From: Acarospora socialis
Taxonomy: Eukaryota > Ascomycota > Lecanoromycetes > Acarosporales > Acarosporaceae
Direction of reading: 5' to 3'
Assembly: GCA_025617375.2 (NCBI GenBank)
Contig: JAMYGW020000010.1
Span: forward strand, 310,001-374,000
DNA: 64,000 nt
Positions 14,535 to 25,508 of the stretch are shown here, in pieces; the stretch's first letter is position 1, and each line of letters begins with the position of its first letter. The notes below the pieces were generated by a model. It worked only from the letters and a program-made list of their open reading frames with translations, had not been told where the DNA came from and searched no databases. The position numbers and the translations under genes were made by a program.

Positions 14535-15760
14535 ATTCTATTTACTATATAACATTGAGCTCAATAGATCTCTACTAAGAACTTAACTTCTTATTGTGAG
14601 TATTGCACTTTTGACAATCATTTTGTTTGTAACAGTGAAACACTGACTTATCATGTTCAATTCAGTGACACTATTCAAAAAAAAAAAGAAAACTAAAACT
14701 TAATTTTCTTTCACAGCAATAATTTCTTTGATTACAATACTAAATCTAATCTTTACTTTTGCTCTTTGTTGCATTGTTGTAGAGATTTTAATAAAACTTT
14801 TTTTTTTTTTGATTAAGTCATTGAGAAGATGCAAATATTATTAGAATTGTTCACTGACTTAATGCAATCATCAGCATAGTAATTCTTTTTTTAACAATAA
14901 TAACATATTACATTCAGTTTTGTTCTTAAACAAGTATTAAATGAATTTAACTTCACATTAATATCATTATATTGTTCTGACTACACAGTCTTCAAATTTC
15001 TTTAATTATTAAAAGAAAATGCTTGACTTAAAGTATTTTCTGCATAAAAATTATTGTTTGACTTTTTCATCATTGTAATACTAAATTCATAAAGATTATT
15101 CTTTAACTACATCACTAAAATTACTAAACTATCTTGTTTACTTGAAAAATCTTGATAATTTAACAAAATCTTTTTAATTTCTGATCATAGTTTTATAAAA
15201 AAGTGCATCATTAACTGTTTCTCATTATAAAATGACAGTTGTGCTTTAGAAGTGCTAAGATATGTTACAAAAGCATACACATTTTAATTTGATTTTTGTA
15301 CAGTCTCAATGTATATTTATACAATATGTAGCTGATGATTCACTGAATTTTTGACAAAATTAAGAAGATAATTGATAAAGTATTCTCAAGAGATTGTCTC
15401 AAGAAAAATTATTTTTTAATGTCAGTATTATGCATTCTGTGATTCATTCATTAAGAATTGCATCATATATAAAATCTTTGTTTCATCATTAACAAAGTTC
15501 TTGAACATTAAGTGAAATGCTGTCTCAGCACTGCATATAAAGTTAAAATGCTTCTGTACAGATTTTTCAGCATAAATATTTAGATATTTAAAACAAATAT
15601 TTTTCTTAATCATTACTGCACTGAGATAATTTTTTTGCAAATTGCTTACTAAAAATTCTGAATGAGATTTGTTCTGATATTAAAGAATTGTTGTTTGTTT
15701 TCATATTAAGTGAGTTATTAACAGATATTTCATCAACATCTTAACATCACAGCATCTGAA
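14535..15760 (-). pseudogene. Gag of minus-strand gypsy element (5' part)
   Basis: Minus-strand reading gives a Gag-like segment in 15428-15640 (FKNFVND-TKILY-MQFLM spacing, typical of retrotransposon Gag capsid helices) and, further downstream on that strand near 14930, a zinc knuckle CYYC-x3-NYYADDC that resembles CX2CX4HX4C with the His replaced by Tyr. This matches the missing 5' half of the gypsy fragment at 5471-7566; the chromovirus at 7567-14534 separates the two halves. The 5' LTR of this element should lie right of 15760 but I could not define it. Confidence 0.6.
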
Positions 15761-16623
15761 CTTCTTTTTAAATAGTTATAAAATGATGTTTTTTCAAAAA
15801 TAAGTCTTTTTTCTTTTCTGTTCACTTCAACTTGACATTTAGATTCTTAAGTATTGATGTGAAGTGATTAATTTCATGTTGCACTGTTTGTGATGAGTCT
15901 ATTAAAAATAAATTCATCATAAATGAATTATTTGAATCTGCACAGTTTCAAGATTGATTTGATAAATTCAGTATATTGTTGTTGCTTTGCTGTTGTTGAC
16001 TTTGCATTTACATATTGTCACACAACAAACTGTCAACTGTAATAACAGAGAGATTAAAATTATGAGTTTCAATATTTATCTATCACAGATAGATTATTAG
16101 AGTAGATTTATGACAGTGTGAGATATAATGACACACAAGCTATTTGATGGTAGAGCAACACAATATATCTCTATTAATGTCAAGACTAATTTCTGAAGAG
16201 TCTTCTATGTGAAGAAATCTCATACTTATAGGCTCTTGCTTAGCTACACTTACTAAGGTGTAGTGCTGTGACTGCACTCTGTTATTTACCCTGACAAGAA
16301 CTCAGTTTCTGATCTGACCAATTCACCTTAGAACCAGACTATGGGCTCTGTCATTGAACTGACTCACCAGCCATTTCCATGCTACATTCTTTGATATAGA
16401 TTCCTACACATTGCGGATTGGACCTGCAACCTGTGGGTAGGTTATGGTAGGGCTGGTCCATGCACGACCCAACTCTACCTGAATCGCACCCGCGCAAAGT
16501 CTTACCCTACCCTAGACCCAGCCTAGTGAGTGCACACTTCTTTGCAACCCGTGTGCTTTCATAGGTATCGGTATATAAGATGCTAGAAACAGAAAACAAC
16601 TGTGCTAGTGTCATGAAGACGAA
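15761..16623. other. Transition from AT-rich repeat block to gene island
   Basis: 15761-16150 is AT-rich with almost no CC, GG or CG and no recognisable coding. From about 16200 onward composition changes stepwise toward normal. 16400-16550 is a GC-rich block with repeated GGTAGG/CCTACC-like words that resembles the sub-terminal region of some hAT elements, but without identified ends. I see no gene in this stretch. Confidence 0.4.
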
Positions 16624-17928
16624 TTACAAGTGAGGAATGAAGTTTGACCAATTGACACTGGCATAAGCTCCAACCGGTAGCGCGCGAAGGCTTACAAATG
16701 CTTCCATGAAAATATAGAATCGCGCAGATCCGTATCCCACAACAGCAGCAGAGAAGAGTGGTATTTGTATTGATGGGGGCAATAGAGTTAGCAGCTCCAA
16801 ACACGTTCTCGCTTCGGTATCAAAGAACTTCTGGGCCACGACCCGTGCTATCAGTGTTCCAATGCCAATGAAGATCAGGTAGACAAGCACGATCCCGACG
16901 ATTGCCGAACTTGCGATGCGCCACAGCATTTGCTCGAGAGCCAGCGGGAAATGAAAGTTCCACCCAGCCAGGTGGATGCCAGTATATCCGAGTCCGATTA
17001 AAGCTCCAACAGCCACTTCTATAGGCCTGAGACCCCGCGGTGGGACTCTCTTCGTGTTCCGAAACGTCTGAATGGGTCTGGCGGAATGGTCCTTGCCGAA
17101 ACCGAATAGGCGGTGGAAGCTAAGCCAGAATGGTGTCAAGAGGCCAGTTTGAGGTCGAGGTCTGACAAAGTCCAAGGGCGTTAGGTCGTAAGGTTGACTC
17201 GCACCCTCTTTAGCCTGAATAAGTATGTCTGCAATACGGCTCTCCATCCGGAGGGTTATGGTTGCCTCCGCATCTAGCGGCTTATGATGCCAGAAGAAGA
17301 ATGTTGGAATTGTGCAGAAAACAAAGGCCAACGTAGAAAGCTCAAACGATGACATTGGTAGATGCTGAAACGCACGTCCAAGGCATTGAATCCCGAACCA
17401 GGCTATTTGCAAGGTCGTGACGAAGCGTGCAAATCCATCACCTTTGTTTGCATTCCAAATGGCTCTCTCGTCAGCGTCTGGGAATGGCAGATAGTGATTG
17501 GCGACCAAATAGTGGAGCTGTTGAGCATCGACCGGGAAAGGTGGAAAGTCTGGTGGCTCCAGGATAAAGCCACCCATATCAGCAAAGAAAGCATGTCGCA
17601 TTGTCCACTGCGGATAGGCAAGATCTTGAAATCCAGAGACCGATTGGGAGGCAGATGAGTACTGATCTTCTGCCAGAGCCGTGAGGACTTCCGGAAAGAA
17701 AATCGTAAACGCAACCCAGCGAAGCTTGATCAAGAGGATGCCTCGGCGTGTGTTCCCTTTCTCAGGAATATTCAGACATAGAACCGACCAAGTGCAAAGA
17801 AATATTGTTAAAATGCAACTTTGCAAGATGTCAAGTGTGCCACGGCCATCAGGCTGACTCACCCAGCCTCGCGCCAAAGCTGGGGTTGTCGTCGAATTGA
17901 GTGGTATTGAGGAGTTCGATGAAGCCAT
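16624..17928 (-). CDS. Multi-pass membrane protein of unknown function (fungal family)
   Basis: Single-exon reading frame of 434 codons. I start it at the ATG at 17928; the frame is open a little further upstream but only with a GTG. The N-terminus, after a Ser/Thr-rich stretch, has the sequence GWVSQPDGRGTLDILQSC, which I recognise as the opening of a common family of fungal integral membrane proteins of unknown function. Hydrophobic segments at about residues 40-60, 70-90, 185-205, 310-330 and 345-370, and probably near 395-420, suggest five to seven membrane spans with a large soluble loop between 90 and 180. Codon use and GC are normal, in contrast to the AT-rich repeats on both sides. 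No introns needed. Likely in an internal or plasma membrane; role unknown. Confidence 0.8.
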   Translation of the reverse strand: MASSNSSIPLNSTTTPALARGWVSQPDGRGTLDILQSCILTIFLCTWSVLCLNIPEKGNTRRGILLIKLRWVAFTIFFPEVLTALAEDQYSSASQSVSGFQDLAYPQWTMRHAFFADMGGFILEPPDFPPFPVDAQQLHYLVANHYLPFPDADERAIWNANKGDGFARFVTTLQIAWFGIQCLGRAFQHLPMSSFELSTLAFVFCTIPTFFFWHHKPLDAEATITLRMESRIADILIQAKEGASQPYDLTPLDFVRPRPQTGLLTPFWLSFHRLFGFGKDHSARPIQTFRNTKRVPPRGLRPIEVAVGALIGLGYTGIHLAGWNFHFPLALEQMLWRIASSAIVGIVLVYLIFIGIGTLIARVVAQKFFDTEARTCLELLTLLPPSIQIPLFSAAVVGYGSARFYIFMEAFVSLRALPVGAYASVNWSNFIPHL

Positions 17929-18307
17929 AGAGCCGACAGAGAACACTGGAGAAAGCTTAGGAAATCTTGAAGGAAAATGGACTGAATATATATTTTCAGG
18001 GTGGAGCCTCGAAAGGTTGCCACGCGGCGGTTAGATATATGTTCTGATTGATTGATTCAGCCCCCAACGCCCAGGCGCAGTTGATCCAGGCGAAGTGCAA
18101 TAACAACAGATCGTGCGAAAGGTCTGATTAGTTATTCCTAAGCATGATCTGCTTGTCAGTGTTGCGTAGAAACACCATGAGTATACCTCTCATTGAAATC
18201 TGCTCACTTCGGTCGAGGTGAAGCAGCATTTCAATTGCACAGCAGTCAGGCTTGCCGCGCGTGCGAGCGCATGGCACGAGGCCTCGTGTCCCGCCGGCAC
18301 TGCTTAT
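17929..18307. other. Upstream region of the membrane-protein gene, no gene seen
   Basis: GC-balanced spacer between the minus-strand gene and the left tip of the TIR transposon. It presumably holds the promoter. Short open frames here overlap on both strands and have no recognisable product. Confidence 0.4.
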
Positions 18308-19095
18308 ATAGTGTACGGTGGACGATAATGAGGTTACCAACACATCAAATTTTTTTCAAATTTTCACAAAGTATTAATGAATATTCATCATTAACAACAT
18401 ATAGTCATAGATTGTAGTAAAGAAATCATGATTTATAAGTAGATAATCAACATTCTCATTATTGTACAAACAAACTCATCAACTACAACAATAACTGTCT
18501 TCATTTCAATCATCAATAATATAACACAAACACAGAGAGACAGAGTAAATACTTTTTAGTATAAAGACTGATCTGAAAAACTGATTATATAAAGATATAT
18601 AATAATGAATTTCAATTTGACAATGTTCAGACACAGATTCTGAAGAAGTGAAAAGATGAAATAAAAATTGAAATATAATTAAAAAAAAATTACATCATGA
18701 TCAGCATGCTGCAGTGAACTTTATATATTGAAGCAATTATTATACAATTCTGATTTATACAATTTACAGTAATATACAATATTACATATTATTGACATCT
18801 TTTTAATAGAAAAGAAAATGAGAAGAAATGCACTAACTGTAATAAAGAAAACAATTTATTTTAAGTATTACTCTCTGAAATCTAAGTTATATGATATTAA
18901 TGATGTATAGAAATGTATTTTTATATTAGAAAATTTTCAAAATATTTGCAGCAACTGCTGCTGATATGATTACATGATCAAATGTAATTACAATATAAAT
19001 ATTAAAATTAACAAAATCAAAAAAAAGAAAAAAAAAAGAAGCAGAAGAAGCAGATAATTTAAATATGTTTAAATTGTATAATTTAAGCATCAGTC

Positions 19096-19412
19096 TGTTA
19101 CAACCATACCTCAGAAAGAAATAGTGAAACAAAGAGTACATTTGAAGAAGTGTAGTTCAGAGCATGAAATGATGAAATGCCAGACATTTTCTCATAAGTA
19201 TGTGCTCAGAGCACATCAGAACACTGAAATGCTGAGTGTGTCAGTGTGTTCATTTCTATATAGTAGAATCAATTTCTCTATGAAATTGATTGTGTTCAAC
19301 TCATCTAGTTATGCAATACAAAGCTACTGTTTACCTAGAACCTTTGAATCTTTATATCAAGAAGCACAAAACTCTAGCTTTATAACTGAGGAATCTCAGT
19401 TGAGATGTAACA
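19096..19412 (+). repeat. Left LTR, 317 bp
   Basis: Begins TGTTACAACCATACC, ends GAGATGTAACA. Contains the perfect odd palindrome TGTGCTCAGAGCACA at about 19200-19214 and the tract TATATAGTAGAATC that may be the core promoter. It matches 25192-25508 and the solo LTR at 56537-56854. Confidence 0.85.
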
Positions 19413-19439
19413 CTTTGAACACCCTCACAATATAAAGAA

Positions 19440-21080
19440 ATGTCATTCAAAGAATCAATCTCAGACAGTGTGTTGCAGAGCACTGAATCAACAAAGATAG
19501 TCAACATCAATCACAGAGTACTCAAAGTCAAGACTTCAGAGAACTTTATGAAAGATCAATGAAATTTGAGACAATTTCTTGCCCAAATCAATCTGTATGT
19601 TGACTTCAATCAGAAGAAGTTTGAAAGCAATGTTGACAGAGTCTTATTTGTGACATTCTACATGAAGAACACAGCATTTGATTGAATTGAATCACAGCTC
19701 AACAAGTTCATGGTCAAGAGCATTCCTGATTGAGAGTGAAATATGTCTTGCATAGAAAACTGAATGCAGTTCAAGAAAGAGCTGAGAAGAATCTTCAGAG
19801 TAATTGATGAGAAATGTGTGACAGAATGAAGAATTCACATGTTATGACAAGAAGAATTTGCAGTCAAGTATGCAGCAGAGTTTCAACAGATTGCAGCACT
19901 TATGCAGTGAAACCTGAATCAGTTAGCATTGACTTACTATTGAAACTTGAAAGAATCTATCAAGAACAAGATTGCATAAAGTGACAGATCAGATGACCTG
20001 CAAGAACTTATCAACAAGACAATCACAATAGATAATTGTCAGTGAGAGCAACAGATGAAAAGAAAGAACTACTGACATCAAGAATGGATAGACTGAGTCA
20101 ATAGGGAAAATCAAAGATGACATTACTCAAACCTCATGAATCTCAATACAATGAAATGAGATTGATCTTCAGCACAAAGACTGAAGGAAGCACCACAAAG
20201 AAAACAACAATTCTCAAGAAAAAAGTCTCTGAGTTGCTGAGAGATGCAGAAATGCTACAACTGTGATATTATTAAACATCTTGCACAGAATTGCAGAAGA
20301 CTCAGAAAAGAAAGAAAGAAAGCTGTGATCATAATTAAGAAAGTAGTGCATGACAATCTTAGCTGAACAGCTTGCTATGACAACATGTGTTGGACACACA
20401 TGAGCAGCAAGAACAAAGTCAAATATTATTCAAAGAAGTCACACCAAAAACAAGAAGCTTACAACATCACAGAACAACCTAGATCAGACAACACTGTAAG
20501 AAAAGAACTGTGTGTTCTAGAAATCAAGATTAAAGAGATTGATACTTGTGATACTCAGATAGAAGAAGACTACAGTGATAGCATCTGAATTGTCTTGAAT
20601 TTGAATGCAGATCAAAAGAAAATCAATCAATAAAAAGTCAACATGAAGCTGAAGAAAGCATATCAGCATTCAAAGAATCAACAACAAGCACTGAAGAAAG
20701 AAAAGCTTCAGTTTGAGAGGCAAAAGCTTAAGCAAGAAATGCAAGCTTGAAAACAGAAAGCAAAACACAAGAGTGTGAAAGAACAAAGAACATGCAACCA
20801 GCTAGAAGAGCTGATGACAGCTGTTAAGAATGAATGTTTCAGCAGCAATGATGCAGCAATGTTAAAATCTCTTGTATGAAAGACAAAGAGCCACAAGATT
20901 GAGATACACTTATCTGAAGAATATATCATGCAGAATGAAGACAGATGAATCTTCAGTGAAGAATATATATCATCTGAATTTCTGCAAAGAGTAAGAGTCT
21001 TTGAAAGTCAGTTGCAGATGAAGTACAATCAGTATGAATCTCAACTACACTCAGAAAGACACATTGAGCAGTATAGTCTA
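19440..21080 (+). pseudogene. Gag of nested chromovirus 1
   Basis: Reading from ATG 19440 gives a capsid-like region broken by TGA codons, then an intact zinc knuckle CYNC-x4-H-x4-C near 20255-20296, then a Lys/Glu/Gln-rich probable coiled-coil C-terminus (20600-21080) that is interrupted by the MITE at 21088. Element 2 has the same organisation from ATG 28069. Stops are consistent with TGG-to-TGA change. RNA-binding coat protein of the particle in the living ancestor. Confidence 0.75.
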
Positions 21081-21087
21081 AAGTATG

Positions 21088-21456
21088 TAGGGTGGCCACC
21101 GGGCCGGGCCGGGCCCAGATTTTAGAACCCGGCCCGGCCCGTCGAACAACTATTCAGGCCCGGCCCGGCAACAGGGCCGGGCCGGGCCGGGCTAACCCGG
21201 ACCGTATTTATGGTAATCTTCTTTGTTTCTAGGGTAATTTTGGTAATTTTTACATCATTTGAAAGCACTCGCAATTCTCTACAAAACAAAAAAAAATCAC
21301 AAAAAACGAATCGCTTTCAAGCTCAATGCATGCGATCAAAGATTTGTTCAAATTTTGAAGAAATTGAGGTGTTTTTGCCACTATGGCAAAGCATGGCTAA
21401 CAAGTCATGCGAAATAAGCGAAAAACCAACTTTGAAAAAGCCCGACAACCACCCTA
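21088..21456. mobile_element. hAT-type MITE, 369 bp, unmutated, with 8-bp TSD
   Basis: A GC-rich insert in an AT-rich retrotransposon. It begins TAGGGTGGCCACCGGGC and its other end, inverted, reads TAGGGTGGTTGTCGGGC: 17-bp inverted ends with four transition differences. Both sides carry the perfect 8-bp duplication AAAGTATG (21080-21087 and 21457-21464), diagnostic of hAT-type transposition. The left arm has repeated GGGCC/GGCCC words that can fold on themselves. There is no transposase, so it was mobilised in trans. CC, GG and CG are intact, unlike the surrounding sequence. Confidence 0.9.
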
Positions 21457-21599
21457 AAAGTATGCAAATCTTATGATCAGAAGAAAACTCAGATGATTTC
21501 AGAAACTTTGAAGATGAGCTGAATGATCAAATGAGTCAAAAAATGAAGAGCTTCCTCAATAAGACTAGAGAACAAGGAGCTAGTGGTGTCTCAAGAAAA

Positions 21600-24500
21600 A
21601 GATAATGATCATTAAATATAAATCAAGATCACAATTAATGAACATCAGATCAACACATTGATAGATTCTGAAGTGAACAGTAATATTATAAACTGATGAA
21701 TAGTCAATATGTTAGAATTAGTGACACAGTGAGTGCACTGTTCATTCAACATACACATGGTGAATGAAGTCATCAAAAGAATTGATGAGAAAACCTGTGT
21801 GAAAGTCTCAATTCTTGAAAATCCACAAGAGATAACATTTAATGTTATGAAACAGATCAGATATGATGTGATATTAGAAATGCTCTGATTATGCAGAAAG
21901 AATTCAAAGATCAATTGAGTTACAAAGAAAATATGTGCAGTCAAAGACACATACAAGATTCCTGACCAACCAGAAATGAGCTTATCAGAGCATAAGTCAT
22001 GAAATCACAAAATACTGCTATTGAAAGGAAAGCAACCTAAGTGAATGTCATTATACTCAATGAGTAAGAACCAACTCAAGAAAGTTAGAACTTATCTTGA
22101 CAAGAATCTAAAGAGAGAATTCATTAAATCATCAAAGTCATCAGCAGAATATCTGATCCTGTTCATACCAAAAAAAGATGACAGAAAATGACTATGTGTC
22201 AACTACAGACAACTCAATGAGATAACTCATCAAGACAGTTATTTTCTACTGTTGATAGAAGAGTTGCAAGACCAATAGATAAAGCTAAGTAGTTCATGAG
22301 CTTAGACCTGAAAGATGCCTATTATCAAGTTAAAATGAAAAAGAATGAAGAATGGAAAACAGCATTCTGAATGCAATATGAACACTATGAATATACTGTC
22401 ATGCTGTTTGAGTTGAAAAATGCATCAGTCACTTTTCAGAGATTGATCAATGACATATTGAGAGAATATCTCAATGATTTTGTGATCACATACCTTGATG
22501 ATATTCTGATATATTCAGAAGATCTTGAAGAGCATCAAGAGCATATGTGCAAGATATTAGCAAGACTCAACAAGAGAGCTCTGTACATGAAAAAGTCAAA
22601 AAGCAGATTCAAGATCAAGAAAGTTGAGTTTCTAGACTATGTGATTTGATCTGAACAAATCAAGAAGAATTTAAAGAAGACAGAAGCAGTCAGAAACTGA
22701 TTAACACTGAAAAGAATCAAGAAAGTACAGGTCTTTCTAGAATTGATGAACTATTATTGAAAGTTTGTATCAAATTATGCAAGGATTGCAGAACCACTAA
22801 TGCATTTGACATGCAAAAGCAAAGAATAACATTGGAATAAAGAGCAAGAGAATGCATTTCACACATTAAAGAAAAGTCTTAGTGAAATGACACATCTGAG
22901 AATACTCAATTCAGCATGTGAGAAGATACTGAAAACTGATGCTTCAGATTTTGCAGTAAAAGCATGCTTATATCAGATTGAGAAAGAACAACAGAGACTC
23001 ATAGTGTACTGATTCAGAAAGTTATCAGAACTCAAGAAAAGATATGAGATTTATGACAAGAAACTTCTTGCAATAGTGAAAGCACTGCAAGACTAAAGAT
23101 CTTATCTTGCAGATACAGAAAAGTCAATTCAGATCTACACAGATCACAGGAATCTGAGAAACTTTGTAATGACAAAGCAACTTAATCAATGACAAGTTTG
23201 TTGAACAGAGCAGTTGACAGATTATGAATTTCAAATTCATTACAAGAAGAGTAATGAGAACAACAGAGCAGATGTCTTGAGTAGATAATCTGATCATGAA
23301 GATGTACAGATGATACATGTTGAAATTCTGAGCAAAGACAACAAAGAAATTCTCATGAAGAACTTAGCAGCAATGTACAAGATGAAGCAAGCTCTCTTGA
23401 CAGACAAAGAACTCATTAAGATGTGTCATCACAGCAGAGTCAAAGAACATCTGAAAGTTAAATGCACAGAAGATTTAGTGCAAAGAAGACACAATGTCAG
23501 CAATTTCAGAAACTGAATCATCAGAATGATCACTGTGTGCAATTCATGTTGAAGAAACAGAATCAATAGAGATAAATGATATGACAAAGTAACATGATTG
23601 AATGCATCAGATGCATCATGAAAATCAGTTATCATGAACTTCATTATGAAGCTATCACTGTTCAAGGACTCAGCATGAAGAGTAAAATTCAATAGTATAT
23701 TGACTATAGTGAACAGATTGACCAAGTACACAATGTTCATTTCATTCAAAGAAATCACAACAGCACCAGTATTGATGTACACCATACTGCAAGAGTTAAT
23801 TAGCAATCATGAACTATCAAAAGAGTTTATCACTGACAGAGACAAGCTGTTTACAAGCAAGTTTTGAGAAACACTCACAGCAGAACTCAGAATAAAGCAC
23901 AAGATGTTGATGACATATCACTCACAGACAGATGAACAGAGTAAATGAATGAATCAGACAGTAGAGACATACTTAAGACACTATATCAATGAAAATCAGA
24001 ACAACTGAGTACAACTGTTGTCAATGACACAGTTTGTGTACAACAACACAAGAAACAAGACCACAAAAGAAACATCTTTCTATATGAACTATGACTACAA
24101 TCTGAAGATATGATGAGATTCAAGAGAACATGAATCATGAAGTCAGAAAGCAATTTTGAATGTTGCACAGATGAAAAAACTGCATCAAGATCTGACAAAA
24201 TGAATTGAACAGCAGATGAAACAAGTGACAGAAGCAAAACTGTTTGAGAAAGAAGAGAAAGTATATCTAAGAACAGATAATATACAGATTAAAGAAAGAA
24301 GCAAGAAGCTAGAGAACAAGAGCATTGAACTGTTCAAGATCATATGAAACATCAAAGAGTTAAGCTATGAGCTAGACTTACTCAAGAAAATGAGAATACA
24401 CTCAGTATTTCATGCATTCATGTTACAGCATTGTGATCAGTTCATATCACTTCAAATCACTGAAATGTCTGTCAAACTCAACAAAGAATACAAAGTTGAG

Positions 24501-24650
24501 AACATTCTAGAGAGAAGAATGATTAGTGGGAAAGTTCACTATCTCATCAAATGAAAAGATTACAATACATTGAAGAGTATCTGAAAACCTAAGAGAAACC
24601 TCAAGAACTGCACAAGAACACTTCAACATTTTGAGAAAAGAAGTCAAGAT
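21600..24650 (+). pseudogene. Pol of nested chromovirus 1: PR, RT, RNase H, IN, chromodomain
   Basis: Protease near 21650 (TLIDS) with the YDVILEMLWL block near 21860. RT from about 22080; the catalytic box near 22490 is YLDDILIYSE, intact. RNase H from about 22860 (KTDASDFAV), with the DKKLLAIVKAL block near 23055. Integrase from about 23400, with ITDRDKLFTSKF near 23830 and TYHSQTDEQS near 23917. The C-terminal chromodomain (about 24490-24600) is nearly intact (EYKVENILERR.., HYLIKWKDY with the Trp codon now TGA). The domain order is that of Ty3/gypsy chromoviruses; the chromodomain would have targeted insertion to heterochromatin, fitting its nested position. Confidence 0.85.
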
Positions 24651-24654
24651 TAGC

Positions 24655-25110
24655 TCAGAAGGATGAAGACATCATATTAATGAGTTGTGACAATGATTGA
24701 GAATTTTCATTCTCTGTCCCATCATTATCATCTGCAAGCTCTTCAGCAAGACATTTTGCTTTTGTATCAATCTGAGTTTCAGACTGTTTCAAGGTTTTCT
24801 GCAATCTAGCAATTTTTGTTAAAAGTGTGAGAAGTTGCTCATCAAGAGTCTGAGAAAGCTCATTTTCAATTTTGAAGCAAACAGACTCAAGAGAGTCAAG
24901 AGAGAGACCAATGCAGAAACAATCTTGATGCACACACTCAGCACACTTTGCAGACTTAAGTGAGTCAGACAATACTGAAGAATCAGAAGACATTGTGATA
25001 CAGAAGAGACTGATGTTGAGACAGTGATCACAAGAAACAAGTGCAGGATTTTCTTTACAGAATATGGTATCAGCAAGACAAAGTCAATTTTTAAATTTCA
25101 GATGCATCAT
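24655..25110 (-). pseudogene. Antisense ORF of the chromovirus: Cys-cluster plus coiled coil
   Basis: On the strand opposite to gag-pol, between pol and the right LTR, a frame starts at ATG 25110, only 82 bp from the LTR, and runs to 24655 with a single TGA. The first half has two C-x2-C groups (SCDHC and KCAEC), each followed by a further Cys (SLFC and DCFC); the second half is heptad-like and acidic (LTKIARLQKTL, then Asp/Glu/Asn-rich). The same ORF is found at the same place in element 2 (33349-32942). Similar small antisense proteins are familiar to me from other fungal gypsy elements; their function is unknown. Confidence 0.65.
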
Positions 25111-25191
25111 CAGGATGTGGTGAGCAGATACTGATATATACTCTTGCTTAAATAAACTCTAGAGAACTAGCACCTGAGAGAGAAAAAATGA

Positions 25192-25508
25192 TGTTATGAT
25201 CATATTTCAAAAAGAAATAATGAAACAAAGAGTACACCTGAAGGAGCATAGCCCAGAGCATAGAACAATGAAATGTCAGGCATTCTCTCATGAGTGTGTG
25301 CTCAGAGCACATCAGAACACTGAAATGCTGAGTGTGTCAGTGTGCTCATTTCTATATAGTAGGATTGATTTCTCTATGAAATCAATTGTGTTTAACTCAT
25401 CTAGTTACACAATACAAAGCTACTGTTTATCTAGAATCTTTGAATCTTTATATCAAGAAGCACAAAACCCTAGCTCTATAACTGAGAAATCTCAGTTGAG
25501 ATGTAACA
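25192..25508 (+). repeat. Right LTR, 317 bp
   Basis: Begins TGTTATGATCATATTTC, ends GAGATGTAACA. Same length and order of words as the left LTR, including the TGTGCTCAGAGCACA palindrome. Differences are largely C/T and G/A transitions. Confidence 0.85.

Larger units (their letters stand above)
19096..25508 (+). mobile_element. Complete Ty3/gypsy chromovirus, 6413 bp, nested in TIR copy 1
   Basis: 317-bp LTRs (19096-19412 and 25192-25508), TG..CA ends, and a perfect 5-bp target duplication CAGTC (19091-19095 and 25509-25513). Plus-strand gag starts at ATG 19440 and pol runs to about 24650; an antisense reading frame lies between pol and the right LTR. A 369-bp hAT-type MITE is inserted at 21088-21456. 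Less mutated than the elements at 1-16150: the RT box still reads YLDD and several blocks stay open. Still interrupted by many TGA/TAA codons and therefore inactive. Confidence 0.9.

Noticed and set aside
1-16150. TGA as tryptophan (alternative code), because reading through TGA gives long proteins
   Set aside because: TAA and TAG also occur at Trp/Arg/Gln positions, catalytic Asp are changed to Asn, and nearby genes use TGA as a normal stop. The pattern is C-to-T/G-to-A decay.
18314-18320. TA-only target duplication (Tc1/mariner assignment) for the large TIR element
   Set aside because: All three copies have TA at the tip, but taking TA as part of the element reveals 6-bp duplications outside it, one perfect and two with only transition differences, and the transposase is integrase-like.
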